DNA of 64,000 nt from Quillaja saponaria (GCA_029379385.1 CM055606.1:1736001-1800000), one strand, 5' to 3'. Numbered from the stretch's first letter, positions 37,501 through 49,557 are shown. Numbers and translations: made by a program. Notes: generated by a model from the letters alone, not told the origin.

Positions 37501-37995
37501 GATTGCTCACAGAGTGATCGGATGTCAAACAGTCAAAGATGATGGACCTTGAAAATTTCAGGGTGAACTTTTAAGGATACTCTGTTTGCTGTTCAACATT
37601 ATTTTTTGGCCACCTAAAGTTATATTCTGCCACCTATAGAGATTCTTTCTGGACAGTCTTTCTAGGGAGCCATTAATGAACATGGTCTCTTGTATACTTG
37701 GGTCAAGTATAGAGATTTCTTAGACAGTTCTGAGGCATGTAAGAATCTATTACCTAACTTGGACGCATGTCATGCCATCGCATTAGAAATGTAAAAAGTG
37801 ATCTGTAATTTCTCCACATACAAACTTTGCAGGTTGGACGGAGAGCATGTTGTCTTTGGTAAGGTTATTCAAGGAATGGATACCGTATTTGCAATCGAAG
37901 GGGGAGCTGGAACCTACAATGGGAAACCTAGAAAGAAAGTTATTATTGCTGACTCTGGGGAGATACCCAAGGACAAGTGGGATGAGGAAAGATGA
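34523..37995 (+). CDS. CYP21-1: Peptidyl-prolyl cis-trans isomerase, cyclophilin CYP21-1 type
   Basis: Seven exons: 34523-34621, 36141-36219, 36441-36488, 36802-36825, 36936-37118, 37240-37315 and 37833-37995. All have GT-AG introns, and they join without error to 223 residues. The protein begins [13 protein letters not shown] followed by a membrane-anchor segment (about residues 13-30), then a complete cyclophilin domain. [20 protein letters not shown] opens it; the catalytic region [14 protein letters not shown] carries the active-site Arg, and [16 protein letters not shown] the Gln and Trp/Leu pocket. It ends [12 protein letters not shown]. This matches Arabidopsis CYP21-1 (At4g34960, from memory), predicted in the secretory pathway. 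It speeds proline isomerisation in folding proteins. Exon 4 is only 24 bp and intron 1 is 1.5 kb. It lies next to a divergent set of genes that preserve Arabidopsis order. Confidence 0.96.
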
Positions 37996-38504
37996 AGTTC
38001 CTTGCTATATTCACAAATTCTGCGTTTAATTATAAGTGTGGTTTTGTTTTATATATTTGTTTCACATTTAATTTCCTTTGTAAGATATGCAGGAAATGTA
38101 ACAGGTTACAATTTTCTAGATCTGACCGCTTAGGCGCTTAATGGAAATTTTAGTCTGTTTTGTATTTCGTTAACACAAACCATTTGTTATGGTCTTGTAG
38201 AGAATGGAAAAGAAACTACGGATATGATCCTGTTTTCTGATGTAGTACTTATTCTTATTGATTGAATGGCTTTCTACTTTCTTGTTTTACGTCGAGAAAA
38301 AGATGAAAATTCAGAACCTTATATTTTTGTTATACAGTACAAACTGTCCAGAATGACTCAATTTTTGTATTTCCAATAGAGCAGAATTAAAAAGAACAAA
38401 AAAAAAAAGCCCCATAACAACATAACCATGATTTCAATTCAGAAAACTCAAACCACTGCGAAGAAAATGTTTCTTGCGGAGAGTTGTGGACCGGACGTAA
38501 TATT

Positions 38505-39296
38505 TCATGCACGGAACTTGCAAGCAGTTTTGAGCTCTTCTGCTGCCTTGTCCCCGGCAAGTCCACTGTCCACCCAAGCAGAGTACCCTCCACCCATGTT
38601 TGTAACATGCTCAAATCCCTGCGTCCATTACATTTTCTCAGATAAAGAACAATTGAAATAGATGAATAATATGTAGAAACAATGTTAGTAGTAACAAACT
38701 TACAGCACCAAGCAGATCGACAGAGGCATGAAGCGATCTTCCTCCACTGTTGCAAGCCTTGAACATACATTTGATAATCATAAATCAGTATGCATCTCAA
38801 TTTTTGTTTTGTTGTTTAAACTCTGTTACTTGTCATCAGAAGGTAACATAAAAAACTCTGGTGTTTTATGGACCAAAAATTACCACAACAAGGTGATGTT
38901 CCTTCTTGCAAATTGCAGTAACTTGTGCTAGAAAATCAGGATTTTTCACCCTGCCTGATTGTTCACAAAGAAAACAAATGAAAGATGAAAATTAGCAGAA
39001 ATTTTTCATAAAAGCAATAAAAATCCCATGTCATGGAAACTGGAATGATCATCCTGTACCTTCTTCAGTGATAAACATGTAAGGAACATTCAAAGCATTC
39101 TCTACATGGCTCTTTTTGAATTCCTCCACTGACCTCACATCCAAATACTGGTAACCCGACTTGAGTAGATCTTTGGCAGCATGAACGTCCACAGTCACAA
39201 CATCTTGAGGCCTGCAAAGTGCAAAAGGAGCATCAATCAAATCAATAGGTTGAATTATAAATAACTAAAGCCATCTTACCCCTTGGTGGTATCCAT
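38505..39296 (-). CDS. Single-domain rhodanese, thiosulfate sulfurtransferase (STR16-18 group)
   Basis: Five exons on the minus strand: 39296-39280, 39211-39060, 38954-38884, 38757-38704 and 38618-38505. They give 135 residues beginning MDTTKGPQDVV. Motifs of a rhodanese domain are in order: VTVDVHAAKDLL, YLDVRSVEEFKKSHVENALN and VPYM, then the active-site loop ACNSGGRS. There the first Cys is the sulfur-carrying residue and the loop fits CxxGxR. GGGYSAWVDSGL and a short tail follow. No clear targeting peptide is seen, so it is probably cytosolic like STR18; the senescence-associated Sen1/DIN1 type is the nearest alternative. It transfers sulfur from thiosulfate to cyanide or thiols in vitro; the native role is uncertain. 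The gene is convergent with CYP21-1, their ends 510 bp apart. Exon 1 is only 17 bp. Confidence 0.92.
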
Positions 39297-40449
39297 GATT
39301 TTGCTTTTACACCAGTTTTGTTAGACTTCAAGGAACTGATCCTGAACTCTTTGCTCTGTGATGTTGGCCTCTTAACGTTGACTTTGATATTGTTATACGC
39401 TAAACGTACTAATTATTTAACCTTAATTTTATAGGGAAAAAAAAAAAAAACAACAAGTTGCCCATCATTTAACTACTTCAATGGAATTCTTGAATGATTC
39501 TATCTAGCATTCGGTGGCAAATACATGTGTTGATTTTTTTTTAGGAACTAAAATACAAGCTATTGACTTAATTCTTATTCCTTTTCTTTAGGATTTTGGG
39601 TAACAACCGCGTGGTTTCGATCCAATTAATTAGCAACAAATATTAATAATTGAAAGAAAAATTATAATGATTAGAAAGAGAAAAATTAAAGAAATTATGA
39701 GTATATATACATACTTCTATACAATATATAAAAATGGTTTACATTATACAAGTTTGGATCATATAAGGAATTAAAATTGGAATTGTGCTTTAATGTACTA
39801 GGTGGCAGTTGCCATTGTCTCCGACGACTACCGATGATAGCTCTTTTGATAGTGGCTTACGTCATCTCCAACGGTTTCTGGTGGTGGTTGTCGTCTTTTC
39901 CAATGAGTTTTGACGATGATTGTTGTCATTTCAGTGGATTTAAGCGGTAGTTATCATTGTTTTGTCTCAATAGTGGTTGGCGATGGTCATCAAAATCTTT
40001 GGGGGTTCTAATAGTGCTCAATATCCAATTTGATGGGTCGAAGGTGATGGTGGTCGATGGTGGTGGCTGAAGGCGGGTGGACAAAGTTGTCTATTGGTAA
40101 AGGTCGGTTGTGGTGTGCGATGTTATAACATGATGTGCTATTATAAGTAAGTGGTTATCAAGAATAACACATGCATAAGAATTGTTAATGTCAGGGTCTA
40201 ACCATAGAAATTGAAGATGATGTTTTTTAGTTGATCCTCAAATTTTGAGAATTGAGTTGAAAGTTTTAATTTCAATTTAAAAATTTGCGTCAATCAGGAA
40301 AATTAGAATTGAAAAATCTAATTACTAATTCTAATTCGAACTCATAGCAATCAGTAAAACATTTCTTTCCCAACTTCTTGGATTTTAATTTTTACCTTAA
40401 AAAGGTAATTAATCAAGTTGCACGTAATCGGGCTCGTTAAAATATATAT
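39297..40449. other. Intergenic stretch upstream of the sulfurtransferase
   Basis: An A run lies at 39437-39451. About 39800-40130 holds an imperfect GGTGGT/GGCGATGGT-rich stretch of low complexity. No gene is recognised. Confidence 0.4.
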
Positions 40450-41703
40450 GGGAAATCCTAGCATACATCCATGTGAGTGTATGTTATCAATATCCGCTCA
40501 AGTTGACAAAAAAACCCATCATTTATATATAAGACACGTTCAATGTAGAATAATATCTCTCTTCACTAATGATTAATTATTTCTCTCTCCTAAAACAAGA
40601 TATATATTTTTTTTAATTCCTCCTTTCATGGCTAATATAAATCTAACCAATTTTCACACATCTTGAATAAAAACAACTGGTTTTATTACAGGATAGTTCA
40701 TGATGTTCTTATCGATCTACTATGCGCATCTACCATTGGGTAGACTTCATATAATAAGTGTCCTAGTTCTATCGAATTTTTTAGTTCATTTCTTTTGGAA
40801 GAATAACAATCACAAAAACTTTTTTATTATGAATCTATATATTTTACTTTTAATTCTCTTGTTTATTTATTTATTGTTTATTTTTTGAAATAGTTTAAAT
40901 TTAAAAATTTTGGATAGTGCAGGAGACAAAAACAAGTGTGTACCAAATTTAATTCCTTGGCCCTTTGATTGTTCTGGTCTAAGGTTTTTTCAAAGATATC
41001 TTGTTTCAAAAAATTATGTAATTTCCTTTCAGCCTGGTAGTTGGATCAGATTCTGCGTAGAATAAAAAGTTGTAGATGTCGTGAATCCACCGGCTACCTC
41101 TTGCATGTTGAGCGAGCACTCAAACCTGCTTGTTCACTTTCCTCAAGATTTTCATCCTCATAGGGCTAGGATCTAAGTTACGCTGTTGGATTCAATGCTT
41201 GAAGAAAATCCCATAAGAGGAATGAAAGTATAAAAAGCATTTGATCATTTAAAAAAAAAAAAATTGTAGGAAAGTATTTGAAAATTAAAAAACAAATGTG
41301 TAAATACTTTTTATTGCTAATAATTGGCAAATCATTTGGCACATACATATGTTGTTTTGGTCTCCTTGCACTATCCAAAAAATTTAAATTTAAACTATTT
41401 CAAAAAAAAAAATGAAAAATAAGAGTATTTAAAGCAAAATATTCAAAATATATGTAAATTGCCCTTAATAGATTTATATTAGCCATGAAATGAGAAATTA
41501 AAAAAAATGATTTTACGAGAGTGAAATAATCAATCATTAATGAAGAAAGATTTTAGTTATCATTAAATGTGTCTTAGATTTAAAATACTAAATATACTTT
41601 ATTGGTATAATTTTATTTTAACAAATAATGATAGTGTTTTTTGTTCGCTTGAAAGGGTGGGTATTGCTAACATACAGTCATGTGGGAGTATGTTAGGATT
41701 CTC
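40450..41703. mobile_element. Long-inverted-repeat DNA element (fold-back/MULE-like)
   Basis: The two ends are inverted repeats. The left end from 40450 (GGGAAATCCTAGCATAC) matches the reverse strand from 41703 (GAGAATCCTAACATAC). Pairing continues through CACTAATGATTAATTATTTC near 40572 and CATGGCTAATATAAATCT (40627-40644) opposite 41469-41488. It resumes at GAAATAGTTTAAATTTAAA (40888-40906) opposite about 41380-41402. Arms are therefore at least 200 bp and, apart from an insertion in the left arm, about 350 bp long, around a GC-richer centre at 40960-41330. No transposase is present. ATATATAT before 40450 and ATATATCT after 41703 may be the target duplication. Long inverted ends with no coding capacity fit a MULE-type or fold-back MITE. 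Confidence 0.75.
40672..40846 (+). pseudogene. ycf1: Plastid ycf1 (TIC214) fragment inserted in the nuclear element
   Basis: In one frame the stretch reads TGFITG, a stop, then [20 protein letters not shown] and onward to [10 protein letters not shown]. This corresponds to the N-terminal part of plastid Ycf1, where [20 protein letters not shown] is typical. It lies in the left arm of the inverted-repeat element and has no counterpart in the right arm, so plastid DNA was inserted into, or captured by, the element. The in-frame stop and many replacements show it is old and not functional. Recognition is from memory of the Ycf1 protein. Confidence 0.78.
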
Positions 41704-41708
41704 ATATA

Positions 41709-43290
41709 TCTATACTATATATGAAAGTAGCTTAATGGCAGAATATTTTGATTTGTTTAAATACTCTTATGAGCTTTTATTATTAAATAATTATCTTTAG
41801 TTGTTATTTTATTACAAATAAACCTTTTCTATTTTTTACTTTTTTCTTAATTATTTTCAATTTTAATATCAATAGGATTGTAATTGTCTTAGAATTATTG
41901 ATTTCTTTTTGACTAATTCTTTTCAATATTAATAAATTTATAATTTTTTCAATAATTATATGTCAAGAGTAATTAAAATTGAAGTTTTCAATTTTTTTGT
42001 TTGATAAGTTCTTAATAATCATAATTTTTTTAATTCTTCTCAAATTTAAGAATTATAATTTTAAAAAATTAAAATAAATATTAAGAGTATAGTTTTTATA
42101 ATTATAATATTGTTCTTTTAACTTTTAATTTATAATTTACTAAAATTATTTTTTCAATAATTATATGTCTATAGTAGTTAAGATTGATTTCTCAATTATT
42201 TTGTTTAATAAATTATTAATAAGTATAGTGTTTTTTAGTTTTTCTCAAATTTATGAATTAATTTTTGGTTTGTTTATGAATATAAAGTTGATTTAGTGAA
42301 ATAAATTAATTTTTTTAAATACCTTATATGAGTTTTTATAATTACATAAATACTTTTTAATTGATTTTACATCAAATAGACTATTTAGTGTTTTACTTCT
42401 TTACTAAGTATTTTCCATTTTAATATTAATTTTATTATAATTGTTTTATGACTATTGATATTTTTTTGTCCTAATTTTTTTCAATATTAATATTTATAAT
42501 TTTTCAATATATTAATAATAATTAAAATTGAATGTCTAAATTTTTTATTTAATAAGTAACAAAAATTATAATATTATAAATTAAAATTTTAAGAAAAATG
42601 TTATGAATTAAAAGAAATATTAAGAGTATAGTTTTTATAATTATAATATTATTGTGTCAATTAATTTTTTCATCTTTAAAATAAAAAAAAAATTATTGGC
42701 TTTATCTAATTTTTGATGTAATTAAGATGAAGTACTGTTTTTTATTAACTATAATTTCTTAATATGTATATTATCTATCTATCTATATTATATTAAAAGC
42801 CTAAACACTCTTATGGTGTCCTCTTAAGTTGTAGTTAATTTTTAACTAAAAATGTCATTTAATAATTTATTCAGTTACTTCTCTTTTACATTAAGGGTTT
42901 CTGATGTCCATTAACAACAAATTTAATTTAAAAGAAAAAATAATAATAACTACCAACTACTGACAAAATTTTATTCTTAGATAAAGACTAAATTTTCCTC
43001 TTGAATTAGCTACCCAATCTTATTGTCCATATTTCTCATTTACCCCTCATTCATCTGCGTATTAGACTAAATCAATCAATGAAATTAGAAGGAGATTTAT
43101 CATATAATTTTATAATTTTATTATTATTATTGATTTATTTAGTTTAATTTTTAAAAATTTTATCCCAAAAGAACTTTAAACATTTGCCTTAAAATAGAAA
43201 AAGCATCTAAGCACACGGGTGGGGTCGTGCGATGATGCTAGTATATTGATATATCATAAACACGATTCACACGTGTACCACGAAAGCTAT
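41709..43290 (+). mobile_element. Helitron-like element, plus orientation (host of a nested one)
   Basis: The 5' end is A|TCTATACTATATATGAAAG at 41709. The 3' end is the hairpin-forming CACACGTGT followed by ACCACGAAAGCTAT, then T, at 43290. A|T flanks fit Helitron insertion. Between 41820 and 42680 three imperfect, AT-rich units of about 280 bp repeat (each with TCAATAATTATATGTC-like and AAGAGTATAG-like strings). The end is CTAT where CTRR is usual, so it is degenerate. No Rep/helicase is encoded. Confidence 0.6.
42782..43241 (+). mobile_element. Small Helitron nested in the larger one
   Basis: It begins A|TCTATATTATATTAAAAGCC at 42782 and ends GATGATGCTAG|T at 43241. A short GC-rich stem CACG...CGTG (GGGTGGGGT loop) lies just upstream of the end. 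The TC start, CTAG end, subterminal stem and A/T flanks are the classical Helitron signature. At 460 bp it is non-autonomous. Confidence 0.65.
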
Positions 43291-43342
43291 TAAGCTAGAA
43301 TTCTCTCCTAATTCCAGAGGAGCCCAATCCAGTATATATATA

Positions 43343-44609
43343 ATAGCTTTCGTGGCACATGCAATGCGTGTGAATCATATTTATGATATATATATATATA
43401 TATATATATGTTGATCAACAATTAATATAAATGTCAAGAAATTATATTATAAAAACAATTTAAACAAATAATTATTTTAAAAAATTCTAAAGATGGAAGA
43501 ATAATTAATAAAATAATATTGTAATCATAAAAATTATACTCTTAATATTTTTTTTTATTCATAGCATTTAAAAGAAAATTAATTTATAATATTATAATTT
43601 TTTGTAACTTATTAAATTAAAAAATTGAGAAATTTAATGTTAATTATTATTGATATATAGTTATTGTCAAATTATAGATTTATTAATATTGACAAGAATT
43701 AGGATAAGAAAAAAATCAATAGTCATAAAATAATTACAATTATATTATTTAAGAAAATAAAATTTCTTCCATTAAAAATTAAAACAACAATTTATAATCA
43801 TGGAAACTATACTTTAAATATTTTTTTAATTCATAGCATTTTAAATTTTTTTTTTTGAGAAGAACTAAGAGATATTATAATTATTAGGAACTTATAAAAT
43901 AAAAAAATTGAAAAAAAAACAATAACATTATAATAATGAATACTATACTCTTGATATTTCTTTTAATTCATAGTAATTTTCAAAATTTTAATCCTTAAAT
44001 TTGAGAAGAACTACAAAAAATTAACATTATTAGGCACTTATCAGAAATTTAATTTTAATTGCTATTAACATATAATTATTAAAAAATTATAGATTTATTA
44101 ATATCTAGAAGAATTAGTAAAACAGAAATCAATAGTCGTAAATTATTTTTTAATTCATAGAATTTAAAAAAAAAAATCATAAATTTGAGAAGAACTAAGA
44201 GGTACTATAATTATTAGGAACTTATAAAAAAAAATTTGAAAAAAAAAACATTATAATAATGAATACTATATTCTTGATATTTCTTTTAATTCATAATAAT
44301 TTTTAAAATTTTAATCCTTAAATTTGAGAAGAAGTAAAAAAAATTAACATTATTCTGTACTTATCAGAAATTCAATTTTAATTACTATTGACATATAATT
44401 ATTAAAAAATTATAGATTTATTAATATTTAGAAGAACAAGAATCAATAGTCGTAAAATAATTACAATTCTATTGTTATTAAAATAGAGAAAAAATAAGAA
44501 AAATAAATAATAATAATATAAATATAATTATGTAATAATACAAATTTATCAGATATAAAAAAAATTAAACTTTTTTGCCTCCAAAGCTCTTTTATATTTA
44601 GTATATAGA
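43343..44609 (-). mobile_element. Helitron-like element, minus orientation, tail to tail with the first
   Basis: On the minus strand it begins A|TCTATATACTAAATATAAAAG at 44609 and ends CACACGCATTGCATGTGCC...CGAAAGCTAT|T at 43343. It carries about four of the same 280-bp AT-rich units as 41820-42680, inverted. The two 3' ends are only 52 bp apart and almost palindromic, which would let this DNA form a large hairpin. A (TA)n run sits at about 43385-43410. Confidence 0.6.
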
Positions 44610-44892
44610 TAGATTAAGTCGAAGACCTCCACTAATAAATAATTACCATCTCACTTTTTTGTGAAATATAGTCCACCTAGCAATTATTGATGTTTGCATA
44701 GCAATTACAAAAAGTAATGTATTATACTATTTAAACCAAACGACAGCTTGAAACTGTGACGGTCGCTAAAACGGCAGCAAGACTCGTTCGCTGCCCTTTA
44801 CACAAAATAAATCCTAGTGTCGTACACTTGATTGAGTGATTGCTTGACTGCAGTTTGTCTTCAACGCCTTCGCTCTCCTCAATTTTCAAACA

Positions 44893-46870
44893 ATGGTTCT
44901 CGAGGTAGGCCATGGCAGCCCTCCTTCAATCTGATTTTCCTTTGTTAATCTGGTTGTAGTCCTCGGCGACACCTACCTCTGCTCTTAGAAAGATTTTTTC
45001 TTTTATGAACAAGGGTAGAGGGTTCCATTATTTGAACTCACCAAATTGTATTTTTTACCAATTACATGAGCTTATATAGGTGCAAGCTCTTGATGTTCTT
45101 GTTTTTGTACATACATTTGTCTTGAATTTTGGCATTGTGAATGGTGAGCTTATGACATTGTTGAAATTATCTGACTAAGACTGCAATTTTATGTGATTAA
45201 GACTTACATTTCAATAGCAGTACACCTGTATTAACTGGAGATGGGGAGGAAGAGTGTGAACGCAAATTTTAATTTTTTTGACGTCTACAAAGTGCATTTG
45301 CTGCAGCTGATGGTTCTTCTAGCTTTGATTTTGGTGTAGATCCCAATATAGATTCTGAGCAAGCCCTTGCCCTTGTAGTCTCTATGGAAGAGGAAAGAGA
45401 GAGGCAAGAAAGTGCTGCCAAATGGGTGCTGAAGAAATTGGTAGACAAGAAAAAGGAGAGGTATTATCATCCAAGTTGGATGATGAAATTGTGTTTGAAC
45501 CTGTTTCAGCTCTAGGACAAAACAGGAAAACAACCTATAGAACGGTCAGTGCTCCTGTATGATTTAGTCCAACTTGTGAGGCAGTGTGTTGTATGAGGTG
45601 ACTCTGGTTTTGTGAAGAATGCATAATGGATGAAGTTTGTTATTACCAGTTTTCTTGGCCAGTATATGTTACTGAATTACTCCCAAGTACATAAAGAGTT
45701 ACTTAGTTTAAACTGTTCTTGACAAATTACATGGTGATAGGATGATGAGAACTTGTAGCTAGAGAGGGCACTTGCAATGTCAATGAACATATAGGGATCT
45801 GGTCACTCTGGAGTTGATGCTGAGATGCCAGAGGCAACTAAAGAGAATGAGTAGTTGGCCTTAAAGCAAATTTATCTTTTAACTCAATTATTTGTTTAAC
45901 TTATATTATTTGGTATTTCTTGCAGAAAATGCTTCTGTATATGCTAGGTAGAGATACTAGTTTAACTTTTGGGTATGGCACTCGTAAGGCACTAAATATT
46001 GGTGAAGAATTATTATTTTTATTTTTAGAGTAATACTCCCACTGACTGTTTCATATTATTTAGTTTAGTTATAAATTGATCTGGCTTTGGAGCAATTCAT
46101 TTTGTGAAAAGTAATTCTTTTGTGAGTCTGTGTTTGGTTGTACTGTAGGTGTAGAAACAATCACCTTTGAATATTGATTTGAAGCATGAACTCTTCATCA
46201 AATAAATGCAAAAAAGAGAAAAAAAAAATAAAAAAAAAATGAAAGCATTTATCTATAGCCAGTCATGTGAATCCCTACTCCTAGGCATATCAAACATGAC
46301 ACTTGCATTACTTGTATGACATGGAGATTACATTATGACGTGAAATGCATTCATGTTATTCAGCTCCTGCCTTAGCGACATGAAGCTGATATCAATTCTT
46401 AATCTGTGTGTGGGATTTGATTTATGCACAAAATAAATCTTAGTTACCTATAGTAACAATGTACTAATGCTAATTTATTCTCTCTTATTTGATACATGCA
46501 GCTCTCAAGCTGTCAATGCAGGAAAGTAGAACAGACAAATCAACTCAATCTGATGTAATTCAGCTCCTGCCTTAGCCCTGTGAAGCTGAGGTCAATTCTT
46601 AATTTGTGTGTGGCATTTGATTTATGCACAAAATAAATCTTAGTTTCCTATTGTAACAATGTACTAATGCTAATTTATTCTCTCTTTTTTGCATCATTAC
46701 GTGTTACTTGAACCTTCAAAAAGGAACTGTACAACTACAAGTGGTTAGTAGTAGCTTTGTTATCCTGACTAGTTATTACCCTTGCTGCTTCCAGGAGTTG
46801 ACCCGAATAATAAGAAAATGCTGGCTTCACTACAGGGTCAATTTTCACCAAATGAAGATGTTAGCTTGTT
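44893..46870 (+). pseudogene. RPN10 (26S proteasome ubiquitin receptor) pseudogene
   Basis: Remnants lie in correct order. ATGGTTCTCGAG with a donor (44893-44904, MVLE) matches exon 1. 45300-45475 reads [19 protein letters not shown] with SMEEERERQ, the first ubiquitin-interacting motif. 45741-45870 reads DDENL, stop, LERALAMSMN, the second motif. 46501-46560 reads ALKLSMQESRTDKSTQSDV, and 46793-46860 GVDPNNKKMLASLQGQ, the C-terminal part. The large von Willebrand A domain that anchors RPN10 to the proteasome is missing between exon 1 and the first motif. Stops interrupt the second motif. Presence of introns shows a genomic copy rather than a retrocopy. Confidence 0.85.
46358..46690 (+). repeat. 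133-bp direct duplication with 200-bp period
   Basis: 46358-46490 and 46558-46690 are about 93 percent alike (ATTCAGCTCCTGCCTTAGC at both starts; GTACTAATGCTAATTTATTC near both ends). The 67 bp between them is one RPN10 exon remnant, so intron sequence now lies on both sides of that exon. Confidence 0.9.
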
Positions 46871-49550
46871 TGCACTGGCCGTTTAAGGCAAGGCTTCAGT
46901 TTTGGCACATGTTCACACCCTGAATATGGTAGTTGCCTTCATAGTTTTCACCTATATTTTCTGAGGAGCAGTCTGTTATGGCCTGCAGATTTAATAGCTC
47001 TTATAGGCAGCGCAGACTGTGCTAGAAAGATCTTTGCAAAAATAGATACAGTTAGCCATTAATTTTAATAACTATCACCTTTTAACTCTCGAATGTATTT
47101 TGCTTAAAAGGCGACAAGAGAAGCTAAACTGTGACCAATTTATGGATCCTTCAAAATATTTAAGCACTGTGGTCACTTGACTAGGAAATTGTGCTTGATT
47201 AGTGATTGCTTAACTGGAAGAGGAATACAGTTTAGTTGTAACCTGAATATAGATATTATTCCCCAAGATGCAAAATGATATCTGTTTCATATTAAGCCTT
47301 ATCAATACCATCAGAACAAACTCTTAAAGTTATTTCAGTTATTCTGAGATTATAATAACTGTTTCATGTTATTAAAGAGCTTATTGTCTGTTTGCTGGTG
47401 GTGCATGCCCTACAGTTGCATTTCAGACTTTTATTCACTGACGAGCATACTCTAAATCAGAGAAGCATCATAAAATCACGAGTTTTCTAGTCTATGTACA
47501 AATAATGTTGCAAATTAGACAATCACTGTCCTAAAACAGCAACATAGGGTTCGATTCTCATCGACTGCCTAAGCTAAGACTAGCCTCCCTTATTGTCTGT
47601 ATCAGTATGTCATATCACAAGGAGGAAAAGATTCACGTCCATCAGACATGCAATTTCATCAACTACTGTAGCAGGATCAATTTGCACCACCAAATAGAGT
47701 ACTTCCATAAGAAAGAAGCTGGAAATTATGGGCATAATTATATCATGCATGATCAGCCTCATGACTCAACATTTTTTATGATGGGCAGAGTCTTGGATTG
47801 TAGTAACAAATGAATCATGCCCACAACTTACTTTTCCTTTACAAGTCAAGGAGAGGGCCACCCACATGAGGGACATGCCTGCCCCATTCACTTCCAGACA
47901 TTCACTTGCTTTGGTATTTTCCTGGATTTTAGTGTTTGTAATTTTTGTATCTCTCTCTTTCTTCATGACTGATCATGTGGTTATCAAAAGCAGTAGAGAA
48001 TATTGATTGGGATGTTAACTCTATCTACTTGGATTTCTTAGACAAATTTGTGGGAAAACTCAAGCTTAGGGATATGAAACCCAGAAAAGATTAACTGTGA
48101 TTGGTGGTACATGCATGTACTCGTTTATATCGAGAAGAAGCCTTTTAACTTTCTTCTTTCTTCTTCTTCTCGTCCTTTGCTTTCACGCAAAGACTATTTT
48201 CAGAACACAAAGTTGGAGATCCAGATGAGGATGTGGGTGTGCGATCCGAGATGGGACCACAGTATGGTAGTCATATATATATATACACACTTCTAGTATT
48301 TGTGAATGTGTTTTTTTTTTTTTTTTCTTCTTCCCTTTGTTTCAAGGTATTTGTAAGAATACGTGGAATGGTATATTTTATGATTAAAGACTAAAGAGGT
48401 TAGTGTTTTTTTCAATCACATAATATTAAAATAAATCCCAATACAATAATTTCAATGCTGGTTTTATTTTCACTATTTATATCTTTTTCTATCAATAATA
48501 ATAGTTGTCATGCACATTTACCTTTGAAGGTTGTCACAACCAATTTACTACATAAGTCATAATCACTTGTAACAACTTTCATTAATTCAAGAGAGGAAAT
48601 TAATCATAGATAATCTCTAATTTGATAAGATTCATTTAAAATGAGGTAATAATCTCTACCTTAATGTATCATATGTATCAATGGTTTCTTTTTAATGGAT
48701 ATTATCAGTAAGGACACTTGATAAAGTCTTTTAAAACTTAAAATATTCTAAATTTACTAATTTATTAATAATTTTTCTAAGTAGAGTTCTAATGATATTT
48801 ATTAAAATTTCATAAATAAAAAATTTGTAGTATTTATTTTAGTGCTAATGCATAAATTATTATTTTTAGAAAGTTTTAATTTTCAACAATCATATTTATT
48901 GTAATTTAATAAGGGACACTTGTTAAAAAAATCTATTTATTAACTACGTATTACTAAAATATTTATCAATCATTGTAAAAAAAATTACTTAGTTTTAAAA
49001 TTATTGTCAATTTATTATAGTAAATACTAAAAAAAATCCATACATATAATTTAACAAATATCTTACAAAAACTTGTTAAATATAAAATAGAATATATTTT
49101 TTAAAAGAGATTTATTCAAATTTCTAACATACTTGTTTCAATGGTGAGACCATTAATTAAGCCAACTCAATTTTATGGTGTCTCTCTTGGATTTGCTAAT
49201 CTAGTAACATAAACTTTTTTTTGAAAATACAATTTAATAATGACCACGTTAAAAACAAGTAATGAGAAACATAAATGCATGAATAAATGATATCATTCTC
49301 TACTAAGAAGCGAGTCTCACATAATAAACGATATTATTTTCTAATAAGAAACGAATCTCATATAATTTATTTATTTTTATTTAAGAGGGGTACCGTGCAC
49401 GTGCTCCATCCTTTATTCCAAAACAAGACAAATCCAAGCCAAATTGAGGTCATAGTGGTCATTTCCGATATTCAATAACTTAGATCTCATCTGGATTGGG
49501 ACAAATTTGTAAATATGAATTAACAACAATGTCATTTCGATAAGTCCATC
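46871..49550. other. Intergenic region between RPN10 pseudogene and ADF
   Basis: No gene or clear transposon end was recognised. T-rich runs occur at about 48308-48326. From 48400 to 49250 the sequence is strongly AT-rich. Confidence 0.4.
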
Positions 49551-49551
49551 T

Positions 49552-49557
49552 TATATA
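49552..49557 (+). promoter_or_regulatory. TATA box of the ADF gene
   Basis: TATATA lies 86 bases before the start codon, a usual distance for a plant gene with a short leader. Position-based inference. Confidence 0.5.

Noticed and set aside
43240..43400. Near-perfect hairpin that could be a microRNA precursor
   Set aside because: The arms match the 3' ends of two facing Helitron-like elements, which explains the symmetry; no known plant miRNA is visible in it.
47530..47570. GGGTTCGATTCTC, a possible Pol III B box of a tRNA or SINE
   Set aside because: No cloverleaf, A box or SINE body can be built around it.
47607..47966. Two overlapping open frames on opposite strands
   Set aside because: No recognisable domain, no splice context and no codon pattern; treated as chance.
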